Assembly (NCBI GenBank): GCA_023014485.1
Contig: JAJOZX010009462.1
Span: forward strand, 1 to 64,000
Direction: 5' to 3'
Origin: Bathynomus jamesi
Taxonomy: Eukaryota > Arthropoda > Malacostraca > Isopoda > Cirolanidae
Length of the DNA stretch: 64,000 nucleotides
Shown: positions 33,663-42,930 of the stretch, piece after piece
Numbering within the stretch: the stretch's first letter is position 1
How the letters are laid out: the number at the start of each line of letters is the position of its first letter
The notes under the pieces: model-generated
What the model was told of the DNA's origin: nothing
Databases searched by the model: none
The model's input: only the letters and a program-made list of their open reading frames with translations
Translations under genes and position numbers: made by a program

Positions 33663-34715
33663 TATTACAGGCAGTAAAATTAAGTTAATTGCTCGTTAAA
33701 TTTTCTGAAAATAAAAGATCATGATCTATAAAATAGGCCTGGACATTAATGATTAACCATCATGTTTTACATTTATAAGAATATACAAAGCGAAATGAGC
33801 TACCCAGATCCCTTCGAGTCGCTGGTTGTTTTGACAGACATATTAAATTTCTTGTATGTTTTAGACTTATTTACATATTACAATTGTAAATCAACTTAAT
33901 AAGTAATAAAATGGAAGTAAAATTATAATTCAATGTCATAAATAGAAATTAAAATGTACAAATTTTGCAAAAATTTGAGATTTTTCACAAAAAGTACTTT
34001 TCTTTGAATCACCAAAACTATATGAAGGAGTTGAGTTGAGATCTATTCCTTAATATGTTTTTTTACACATATGTATCTTTCTTTACTTGAAGTATCAACT
34101 CCAACTAATTTCAGACACCTTTATATTAAGTCCCAAAGTTGATGTTAATTTTGCAAGTTTTGTGAAAATATCAACTTTTGGAAATTTTTAAAAATAAAAA
34201 TAAATCCTTTTTTGGTTATTTTTTTATTTCACTCATAAATTTACAACCCATAGAGACTATTAGGAGTATTAAAACAGCTGTGATTGATGTAGAACTAAAA
34301 CTTTTGAAAATGGTAGAGTCGTAAAAGTGGGAGGAATTGATGCAAGCTTCAAAATGGAGCCATATTTAAGCCCTTGTAACTTAGAAACTATTTGTTCCAC
34401 AGCCTTTTTGCTTGCAAAATTGAAAGGCCCACCAGAAGTTGTATTGGCATGACAAATTTTAAGCTTCTACTCCTATTAGAAGACACTTTTCAAGGCCTCT
34501 CAAAATGAAGGCATTGGCCAATCAAGCCCAACATGGGCATTTTTTGTCAAAGGTGGGGGCCATTTAAGCGATTATAAAATTAAAAGTTTTTGACTGAGGA
34601 AGCCAAAATTTTAGATTTAAGCTATTGAATGGTGTTATGAATCAAACCTGAAAATTTGAAGAAAATCGGAGATGGTCACCCGACCACCCCTGTACCAATT
34701 GAGCTGGAATGACCC

Positions 34716-34948
34716 TATGGCTCGGATTAGTCCAGTCCTTTGACTGTGAATATGATGATTTTCTGATAAAATTTCTCCATCCTTCGGGCGTATGTCCCTC
34801 ATACATTTTTCCTGCGCAAGATGATGTTTGTCACATTCCAACAGAAAATATATTTGGGAGTATTGAAGCAAGTTTACGAGGAGGAACAAGAATACAATAC
34901 ATTTTTCCGCTTCAAGAATTAAATAACTTTTCAAAGAAGATAAAATAA
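34716..34948 (+). pseudogene. Element B transposase: C-terminal domain after the C insertion
   Basis: Resumes directly at the TATG duplication: LGLVQSFDCEYDDFLIKFLH, then FPAQDDVCHIPTENIFGSIE and a stop at 34946-34948. Joined to MYENKLW upstream this is the same aromatic-rich C-terminal domain seen in A, C, D and F. Confidence 0.88.
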
Positions 34949-35399
34949 ATTCTATCAAATGTATACTATTTAAGATTGTCTATATAATATTTCTAAAATT
35001 TTTATCTAAGATTTGTGTATCTACTTAATAAGAAAAAAGAATTTGAAGAGAGTTTTATAACTATTATTATATTATTAGTGTCTAAAATTTGGATTCACTG
35101 GATGAGAATACTGTCTCTTAATTCATTCTCAAAAACTTGTGTACGTGTAGTATTAGGAAGAGTATTTTATACTCTGATAAGCGCTTTATAAATTAAACAT
35201 TATTATTGTCAATATATTCTGTCCCTAAATATAAGAGAGGTTATGTATGTACATTGTACATATATTTTAAAAGATTTTTTCTCCTTTGGTTTATCTACAT
35301 GTATTTTTTATATGAATTGAAAATTGTCTTTTTTTGGACCAACAAGTCTGTAATAAATCTTCATCATCTGAAAAAAAATTTTATTACTTAATTTCAAAC
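34949..35399. other. 3' non-coding part of element B
   Basis: AT-rich. No repeats or coding signals beyond being between the B stop codon and its right TIR. Confidence 0.6.
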
Positions 35400-35885
35400 T
35401 CAGTTTTGAGCCTTATAATAAACTATAAGCTGACTTTTTATTAATTATTATGGTGTACATACATCAAATAAACATTTTTTATTCTTGGTCTTTTTTTCGA
35501 AAAATGATATCTTCGCTGCCAAAAAAAAAAAAAAAAAAAAAAAAAATTGACATTTTTTCCAAAAAAATCATAATTTTATTTTTGTTACCCTAAAAAAATG
35601 ATACATATTTAGAAACTACAGTTACTTTTACATATTTTATCATTTAAGACTTATTACGCTACCACAATTAGCAGCTGAGATATTTACGTTTGAAAATTGT
35701 TGGTTTTTTCATTTGGCCAAAATTTGGTCAAGCCATAAAATTTGACCAACTTGACCAATTTTCAAAAAAATTCAGATTTTTGTAATTTGGACCAAAACCA
35801 ACCCTCACACCAAGTTTCATGAATTTTGGAGATGGCGGAGTGTACATTTGGCACTTCCATTTGTCTATTTGTCCTGGAATTACCC
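35400..35885 (-). repeat. Right TIR of element B
   Basis: Inverse of 21621 to about 22110, including a long A/T homopolymer at about 35520-35546 mirrored by the T-run at 21950-21962. Confidence 0.88.
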
Positions 35886-35896
35886 ATATGGCTTAA

Positions 35897-36148
35897 CCCT
35901 TTAAGGACGAGTCTGCAGCCAGCATATGCGGCCACTCTTGTTACCAGAACGTATAGGTTTTATCATTATTCAAAAATAAATATTTTAGTAACTAGTCACT
36001 GAAATGATATACACTTTGGGTTCCTTTCCCGACAACTAGATGACATCTGTATATAAATATGTAGAAACATTTATAGAAACGAGGCATTGTAGTACAATTT
36101 ATATTATTATTTCTGGTGGACCTTAAGGTACCATCCGTCGTTAAAGAG
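35897..36148. mobile_element. piggyBac-type MITE at TTAA
   Basis: TTAA at 35893-35896 and 36149-36152 flank ends CCCTTTAAGGACGAG and CGTCGTTAAAGAG. It is 252 bp and non-coding. Removing it and one TTAA extends the unknown reading frame (YGLTLANIATNY), so it inserted in that frame. Confidence 0.8.
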
Positions 36149-36152
36149 TTAA

Positions 36153-36640
36153 CACTGGCAAATATTGCTACAAACTATTCACTATCTTGTAAAAAATCTA
36201 GGTGACTGAAACTTTGGCCATTGTGTTTGCTGATGTTGAGAGAATCACAAGCTTATACAATCAGTTTAAAGACATCTGACCACTCCAGCTTGTCAAATGA
36301 AGCCATCTTTTACAACCTGTATGTCAACCTAAATATGCCTGTCCTTACTGAGTTTGATCCACAACCTGCTGCGACATATTGGATGAAACAATCTCTTCAT
36401 CATTCAGTTCAGCCAACCAAGGCTAAGGAGCAAGAATGGTTTGTGAACACTTTTAGTGAAGCATCAGAAAAAGAAAACATATTGCAAAGTAAAAGGAATA
36501 TGACTTTCACAGGAAATTTTGACATTGTTAATAGTTTACTGGATGTAAAGTAACAATATTCTCTACAGTTGTGAGTGTGTTAATTATTTTGAAGTCATAG
36601 TTTTATAACAAATAAAGTGCTTGATTTTTGAAATTGTTGT
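36153..36640 (+). pseudogene. Unknown coding fragment, 3' part, with poly(A) signal
   Basis: Open from about 36204 to 36553 (start of the longest Met frame at 36221). It contains LKTSDHSSLSNEAIFYNLYV, LTEFDPQPAATYWMKQSLHH and KAKEQEWFVNTFSE, then a stop, and AATAAA at about 36612. An in-frame TGA near 36203 separates it from the upstream continuation. No domain is recognised. The low complexity is normal and the codon pattern looks protein-like. It may be the C-terminus of a transposase-related or host protein. Confidence 0.45.
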
Positions 36641-36719
36641 GTTTTGAAATATTTTGGGGTGGTAATATATTCCAATATCATTAGTTCCTAGCGTGGCTGT
36701 AGATCCTGCGGGGTGGGGG

Positions 36720-39700
36720 CAGGGTTGGTACCCAAAAACCTAACCTAAAAACCCACATCAATTTACTCATAAACTTATTTTTAACTTGGCATTTTTCATA
36801 ATATGGTTATGCAGTCTTATATATCAACAACTATAAACTATAATTAATGTGATAAGGCCAATATAAACTAAAATTTCCAGAAACTATTTATTTGACATGT
36901 TTCATTATGAACCTTATATCTAATACTGTATCTAATTTATCTTCTAATTGGCTACCTATATCTAAAAATAAATCATATTTCTTTTCAGCTTTATAATTTA
37001 AATAATTTAAGTGGTACCTAATATTGATTATTGATCAGTATGTTCAGCATCTTTTGACCTTAGGTAGCGGTAGATTCGAACCAACATTTCTGCCTTTTCT
37101 TTCCCTAACCTATTTCGCATTTTACTCTATACCAAGCCAAATGTTGGAAATTTTTTTTCCAATGATCTAGAACTGGCCAGACACTATGAATAGATCTCAT
37201 AAATTTAGCAAAACCTAATGGTAACCTGGTCTCTTTTTTTCTTTCATTTCAACAATTTTCCATCAATTACTAGCTGATGTAAAGCTCACTATACTATCTT
37301 TGAATAAATAAAGAGGAAAAATTAGTGCGTCTTTTAAGTGGAAAGCATAATATCCTGCCGCCATGTATTCTGAATTTATTTCAATCAGCCATTCTTCAGC
37401 CTCTTCCTCTTGAACTCTATTCAGCTTTTGTCCTGAAAAATAATAGAACTGTGTGGAAACAAAAATAAAGCTAATAATATAGATTATATAATTTATGTTA
37501 TGGTATCTAATTTATGCTAATTGTTATCTAATATGGCAATGCCAGATGATTTGATTCAGAATAGAGAAAACTCTTCTGCCCATACAGTTGAGTTACCTAT
37601 GTTTTATATATTGATAGTAGTTAAGCATTTAGGTCCTATTTACCTTCATACTTTGGGTCAGTTATATTTGCCAAAAGATGATATGGCTCCATAGCTTTTT
37701 TAAATCTCTTAATAATATCTTCTTTGTATGGAGCTAATTTTTGATCTTGGATTAAATTGAGCCAAATTTCAACAGCATCAGATAATGTATTAGCCTCCAA
37801 CTGTAACAAAAAAAAAAAAAACTATAAAGTTATATATGGCTGAAGGAAAACATCTGTAAACATTTAGAATTATGCATTGTTAGAATTTATTTTTTGGTGT
37901 TACAAGTTACAGCACACATAAAATGAAGTGTATTTTAATTATTTATTAGTGCTTTAGTACAGGATTCTATAAATAAAATGTGCACTATGTCTATAAAATA
38001 TCTTTAAATTAATATTGGTATTTAAAGTTAAGTAATTTTAACTGCATAATATAAACACACCTTATCTAGAGTATTTCCAACAAGTAAGAGTTATGACTAA
38101 ATTGAGTGCCTCTCTTTGTATAGATAAGTTATCTATAAATTTTCCGATGTTGTGATCAATGTCTTCAATATGCTCTCCTCTTATTTCTATATATAGAGAG
38201 TAATTTGACAAATAGGTTTTATACATTCTAACTGAGAATTCCATCTGGTTTCATTTGGTAGTTGCGGCATCATACCTCCTTTCTCCATTAACCAACCCTA
38301 AAATATAAATTTTTATTACAAATATTGCTGGATTTGACAGCATAAATAAATAGCCTATGCAACTTATTATGAGTCATGAATTAGGAGTCACACTGGTGAC
38401 AGTGCTAATGCATAAAAGTAAAGCTGACAGCAGCTAATTTATTGGATTTGTTTTTAGCTTACATGAGGTTGGTGATGGTTTCAGAAATATTTTAGTTTCT
38501 ACAACATGCTTGAGAACTGATTTTGGGGAGACATCTTTTTCTACCAAGTTTAGATGGTGCTGAACAGCCATTTAAGTAATAAGACTGTAGTTGTCCTCCT
38601 TAAGAATTTCTCTCATTCTTATCATTTTGTTTTCGTTATCAGTGCATATAGCAAATACCTGAAAATAAAATGTCATAACTCATAAGGAACTGAACATTTG
38701 AGTATACCAAGGTGGGGAATTACATTCAGTTTATAACTAAAATAAAATGTACCTACAAAATAGTTATACTTACATCAATGCCATATATCTCTTTAGTTTT
38801 TGTTATTGCTTTGCTAGCTAACTGTGCACAATATTTTGCTGTCTTTTTTGTACTTCCAGCATCTACTGCTGAAATCAGATATGGCTTTTTTCCATTATGA
38901 ATATTGTATGCAATAATAGGATCATTACCTACTGAACTCCAGCCATCTTGTATAAAGGTAATGGTACAATCATCAAGATTAAGGTCATTCTTCATTTCAT
39001 GGATTACTTTATCATTAACTTTTATTAACAGATCAGATGCCAACCTTTTCCTGTTTGTTGGTTCATATCCTGATCTTAGACCTTTGATTAATTTTATAAA
39101 ATCTTTATTTTCTAAAACATTGAAGGGTATGTCCACAGTTGGTCCACAGTTGTTCTTACCACAAATGGTGTAATTGATCTTTGCCTTTTATGCTTTATTG
39201 GTGTTGAATGACAGAATGTGGGTGATGAAGAACCTGCACTGGTGTCACTTCATTTCAGGCACATTTTCACTTATAACTTTGGATCATCTTTGCCAGAAGC
39301 CAAAGTTGGAGGAAGTGAATCAGTTTCAGCTGATGCTCCAAATTCGAGTCTCAGCATATCTCTTGCCTCATTTCAAACATTCCACTTTCTTTTACTGCAT
39401 TTCTCTAGATGATGTTTCACACTCTCAATTTTTCAAGTGATACTTTCTTTGCAATAATTGCATAGTACTCTAGTAGGCTGATCACTTAATAAAGTCACCT
39501 TGTCCCATTCGCTAGCTTTAGATCTTCCACCTCTATAACTCTTTGAGTTTGGCATCTTAAAAATTTTAATTTGAGTTAGGTCTGAATAAAGCTGAAATCT
39601 GCTGTTTGTAAAGATCTAAAATTAAAATGGAGAAAATTCTGATATGTCATTATTATATCTCATATCTGAACTTTTCTGTGAAATAAAGATGTTTTTTAAT

Positions 39701-39860
39701 ATATATTGTAGATTAGATAAATAAATTAATAAAATAATAGATATATTAGGCACTACATAATTATCGAACCTTTCTAAAAAAAATTTCAACCTATCAAAAA
39801 AACAAAAACCCAGTTGGGTTGTTTTTTGTGTGAAAAACCTGGGTTTTTTTGCCAACCCTG
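36720..39860 (-). mobile_element. hAT element, 8-bp TSD GGTGGGGG
   Basis: Ends CAGGGTTGGTACCCAAAAAC and TTTTTTTGCCAACCCTG, flanked by exact 8-bp duplications GGTGGGGG (36712-36719 and 39861-39868). It is 3141 bp. The gene on the minus strand has intron-like gaps and stops. Confidence 0.95.
37030..39555 (-). pseudogene. hAT transposase (BED finger, DUF659-like core), multi-exon and degraded
   Basis: From the 5' end (minus): MPNSKSYRGGRSKASEWDKV with a BED-type finger VLCNYCKESI ... VKHHLEKCSKR (about 39550-39390). Next FVVRTTVDQLW and the core ENKDFIKLIKGLRSGYEPTN, ITFIQDGWSSVGND (catalytic Asp block, about 38950) and ISAVDAGSTKKTAKY. Then ICTDNENKMIRMREILKEDN (about 38655-38600), LPNETRWNSQLECIK (the TRW block, about 38265), and WLNLIQDQKLAPY (about 37770). 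Stops and probable introns separate the parts. The dimerization region is eroded (near 37050-37250). Confidence 0.8.
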
Positions 39861-40311
39861 GGTGGGGGTCTGGGGTTTAAGACCCCACCAATAATTCAAG
39901 TAGAGGGTCCTACCAACATGGGACCCAAAAATAATTAAGAATTCTGTTACTGAGGTCTCAGATTGCAACTAAGTGCACCTTTTTGTGAAAAATTTCACGG
40001 GCCCTCAGTGGCCACAGACCCTAGCCTGCAACCTTCACCTCCCTTGCTTGCAGTGTGTGCACTTTTGAAAATGTCTTAAATAGGCCCTATGATACTTGTA
40101 ACCATTGAACCTTCACCACAAAAATCTTCATCTAAGTGCATAAATGTTCAAGAAGCATACTTTGAAAGAGAGCAGCTAGACAAGACTCCTGAACAGCTTG
40201 ATGTCACCCCAAAAAATTATGTAATACACATTCTATAGTTTTATACTATATTCTATATATATAGAATACTATACTTTGGCTTAACCTTTGGTTAACGAAA
40301 GGTTAAACTAA
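39861..40311. other. Spacer between hAT element and the (TA)n array
   Basis: No gene. Contains GGGGTCTGGGGTTTAAGACCCC (a small hairpin near 39866-39887) and a hairpin-like TTTGGCTTAACC / GGTTAA pair near 40276-40306. Confidence 0.45.
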
Positions 40312-40344
<33 letters not shown>

Positions 40345-40350
40345 ATATAT
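40312..40350. repeat. (TA)n microsatellite, left of the GC-rich LINE
   Basis: TA dinucleotides with one TATTAT interruption. The array resumes at 47081 after the LINE. Confidence 0.95.
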
Positions 40351-40355
40351 ACCCC

Positions 40356-40394
40356 TCCCCGCGGGCGGTCTTTCTTGGGTGGATCGCCCGCGGG
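40356..40394 (+). repeat. GC-rich hairpin at LINE 5' end
   Basis: CCCGCGGGC and GCCCGCGGG form a 9-bp perfect stem around a loop of about 19 bases, within 10 bases of the 5' end. A 5' structure could matter for RNA processing or translation. I could not fit it to a known ribozyme by eye. Confidence 0.6.
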
Positions 40395-40827
40395 CTCCTG
40401 CCTACATGTGGCGAGGGGGGTCAGCCGGGTCTCCGCCCGGTTGCGAAGTGGACTTTTAGCATACCCTGCTATCCTACAGCCCCCTCTTTCCTGTCTTCCC
40501 CTCTTCCTTGCCCCCTCTGTTTTTTCTGCTTTCTCTGTTCACTTCGCGCGCCCCGTGGGCTGCCGGGGCTGGTCGCTGGGGGTCTCGCCCCCATGGCCGG
40601 GGCCGGACTAAGTTGGCTGGTAGGGTGCCCAGGCCTGGGACCCTGGGGGGCCTTGGTCTTTGCTGCCGGCGGGGGAGAACTCTCGACGCTGCAAGGGCCC
40701 CTTTTGAAACGGGGGTACCTGCATGGGACGAGGCACCCACCCCCCGCCGGCGTGCGCTTGGTCCCCTTGGGCCCCGGGTAATCGGTTCCCCGCGGCCCCG
40801 GGCGCGAAATTACAATAAAAATTTTCT

Positions 40828-42930
40828 ATGGAAACACTTACAACTCTAATGGACCTCGTTGACGACCCGGCTTGTGCATCTGACCTCCCTCTGACTACCT
40901 CTTTGGACCGTGGGTCTGGTAAGGGCAGTCGGCAGCCCTCGCCCACCCCGTCTGCTCTTCTTGCCGACACCTCCTCTCCCTCTCTTCCCCAGGCTCGTGG
41001 CGCCGCTGCCCAACCCCCGCCAGTAGCGGATGGACCTGCAGTGGACCCCCCGACCCCTGGATCCCCCCATATTCCACGTCCCGATAGGGACCCACCTGCT
41101 TTTTCGCCCTCAGGTGGGAGGCCCGCGGCCCCGGTCGCCTCCCACTCCGGTCGGGCCTCATCGCCCCCGGCCCCCTCGGCCCCTGGGGGACGTGGGACCC
41201 GACGTCGCCGTCCGCCTTTCTCGTCTTCTCGCCCCCTCGAAGTTCCGGTGGTGTTTGGCCAGACGGCTTCACTCGGCCTTAGGACGATGGACAAGTTCCT
41301 CGTCCTCCGCCCCTCCTCCTCCAAGCCCCTCCCCACTAACCACGAACGTCTCTTTCGAGCGATCCATGGGAAGACGGGGACGGCGCGTTTTGACCTTCGG
41401 CCTCAGAGGGATGGCTCCATTTTGATAAGGTCGCGTTCCTCTGCCGAAACCTCCTCTCTGCTCGCTATCCCTGATGTCCTGGGCTGCGGGATCACGGTGA
41501 CTCCCCACCCCCGCCTCAATCAGTGCCAGGGCACAATTTACGCTGCTCGTCTTCTACCCATCCCGGTGGAAGACCTCCAGATTGACCTCGCCTCCCAGGG
41601 TGTTGTGAGGGTGTACCGCTTTCCCGACAGATCGCGGTCCCCAACTGCCCCTTCTCCTCGCCTGCTCCTCACTTTCGACTCACTGGTGCCCCCCGTTTCG
41701 GTATTCTGGGGCTTTGGTGAGAGACGAGCGTGCGAATTCTCAGTACGACCATACGTGCCAGATCCTACGCGCTGTTTTCAGTGTAATAAGTTTGGCCACG
41801 TGAGCAGCTCCTGCCGTCAGCCGGCCCCGTTGTGTGTCCGCTGCGGCGGCCCTCCCCACCCCTTGCCCTGTACTGCTCCGCCTTCCTGCACCAACTGCCA
41901 TGGACCACACCCTGCTTCATCCCGCTCTTGCCCGTCCTTCCTCTTTGAAAGGGAGGTTCGGGCCCTCTGTTCATCAGAGTTTCTCAGCGCTCGGGAGGCG
42001 CGGGAGCGGTTGCGTGGCTGCGAGGCCCGGCGTGGTGCCTCATACGCCGAGGCTCTCCGTTCCCGGACCCCGTCCTCACCGGCGGTTCCCAACGCGCCTC
42101 CACCCACCGTGTCCGCCACTCCCAGTCCATCCTCTGCCGCCCAGCGGACTCCTACCGCGGCTCCCCGTACTACCAGCGCGTCCCCACGTGCTCCCTCCGC
42201 GAACGCCGATGCTTCGTCGGCAACCCCCCCTGCCCCTTCTACGCCCTCTCCACCGGCGCCTTCGGCCACCCCCATTCTGGATCGTGACCCGCCGTCACCC
42301 ACGCGGGCCGCACGACGGAGGGATAGGGGCCGCAAGCGCCGCGCCAGTGGTGACCCCGAACGGTTCGACGCCATAAGCCTCGCATCACCTTCCTCTCCTA
42401 AACACAAACGTCCCCTTCGCCCTACCGCCCCGGTGTCCTCACCGTCCCCACTGCGCAACCGTTATGCACGCTCCCCCCTGGGGTCCCCGTCGGCCCTCGT
42501 GGTGGGGGCTGAGATACACCCCTCTCCGGCCCGGTCGATGGACCCACTGGAGGGGGAACTCGCCCGCCTGGTCGGCGTGGGTGGGACGTGCACGCCCCCG
42601 CGTTTGACCCGCCCCATCTCTCTCCTCGACCTGCCAATGCCTCCGGGTGAGGTATTATTTTCCACTCCCCCTCGTAGTCCTGCCTCCCCCGCACCTCCGG
42701 TGAAGGGAGGGGCATTCTGGATACCTCTCACATCCCCTTCTCTGCATCGCTCTCCCCCGGACGTCCGGGAGACTCCTTCTCTGGAGGACTTGCCGGCGTC
42801 TGGTCCCACATCGCCCCCTCGTCGGGGGGACCCTCGCCTTCGCCCTCGTTCGGCGTCCCTCACTGAACTCCGGGGCTTTCCGATTCCCTCTTTAATCTCG
42901 GGCCGCCCGATCGGCCCACCCACCCCATAA
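40828..42930 (+). CDS. LINE ORF1 protein (gag-like, three CCHC knuckles), 700 residues
   Basis: Intact frame starting METLTTLMDLVDDPACASD, the first ATG after the GC-rich 5' UTR. The first 200 residues are Pro/Ser/Arg-rich and probably disordered. A central part (about 155-310) looks globular, as in ORF1 proteins of I/R1 LINEs. Three zinc knuckles follow at about residues 316-372: CFQCNKFGHVSSSC (C-x2-C-x4-H-x4-C), CVRCGGPPHPLPC and CTNCHGPHPASSRSC. The remainder is a long low-complexity Pro/Ser/Thr/Ala tail. Such proteins bind element RNA and form the RNP that goes to the nucleus. It overlaps ORF2 at the stop codon. The antisense GC-rich frames here are shadows. Confidence 0.88.
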   Translation: METLTTLMDLVDDPACASDLPLTTSLDRGSGKGSRQPSPTPSALLADTSSPSLPQARGAAAQPPPVADGPAVDPPTPGSPHIPRPDRDPPAFSPSGGRPAAPVASHSGRASSPPAPSAPGGRGTRRRRPPFSSSRPLEVPVVFGQTASLGLRTMDKFLVLRPSSSKPLPTNHERLFRAIHGKTGTARFDLRPQRDGSILIRSRSSAETSSLLAIPDVLGCGITVTPHPRLNQCQGTIYAARLLPIPVEDLQIDLASQGVVRVYRFPDRSRSPTAPSPRLLLTFDSLVPPVSVFWGFGERRACEFSVRPYVPDPTRCFQCNKFGHVSSSCRQPAPLCVRCGGPPHPLPCTAPPSCTNCHGPHPASSRSCPSFLFEREVRALCSSEFLSAREARERLRGCEARRGASYAEALRSRTPSSPAVPNAPPPTVSATPSPSSAAQRTPTAAPRTTSASPRAPSANADASSATPPAPSTPSPPAPSATPILDRDPPSPTRAARRRDRGRKRRASGDPERFDAISLASPSSPKHKRPLRPTAPVSSPSPLRNRYARSPLGSPSALVVGAEIHPSPARSMDPLEGELARLVGVGGTCTPPRLTRPISLLDLPMPPGEVLFSTPPRSPASPAPPVKGGAFWIPLTSPSLHRSPPDVRETPSLEDLPASGPTSPPRRGDPRLRPRSASLTELRGFPIPSLISGRPIGPPTP

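Larger units (their letters stand above)
24743..34715 (-). mobile_element. Element C: GGGTCATTCC-ended transposon inside B, 4-bp TSD TATG
   Basis: Ends GGGTCATTCCAGCTCAA at 24743 and the inverse TTGAGCTGGAATGACCC at 34715. TIRs of about 830 bp (to about 25590 and from about 33895). TSD TATG at 24739-24742 and 34716-34719. Removing C restores the B reading frame (ENKLW + LGLVQSF). The gene is on the minus strand. Without D and the hAT MITE, C is about 5.2 kb. Its left half is the sequence duplicated in palindrome A. Confidence 0.95.
21621..35885 (+). mobile_element. Element B: GGGTAATTCC-ended DNA transposon holding element C
   Basis: The left TIR (21621 to about 22110) begins GGGTAATTCTACGAG and is inverted at about 35400-35885 (end CCTGGAATTACCC). 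The inner TIR matches for some 490 bp, including the phrase TGGTCAAGCCATAAAATTTG. Flanks are ATAG and ATAT, a probable 4-bp duplication with one change. The coding strand is plus. Removing C and its TATG duplication leaves about 4.3 kb, so B is a normal-sized element inflated by insertion. Confidence 0.88.

Noticed and set aside
35400..35885. Independent MITE at the right end of B
   Set aside because: It is the inverse of the left end of B and is explained as the TIR.
40352..40450. HDV-like ribozyme at the LINE 5' end
   Set aside because: There is a strong hairpin, but I could not fold a nested double pseudoknot or see the expected catalytic layout by eye.
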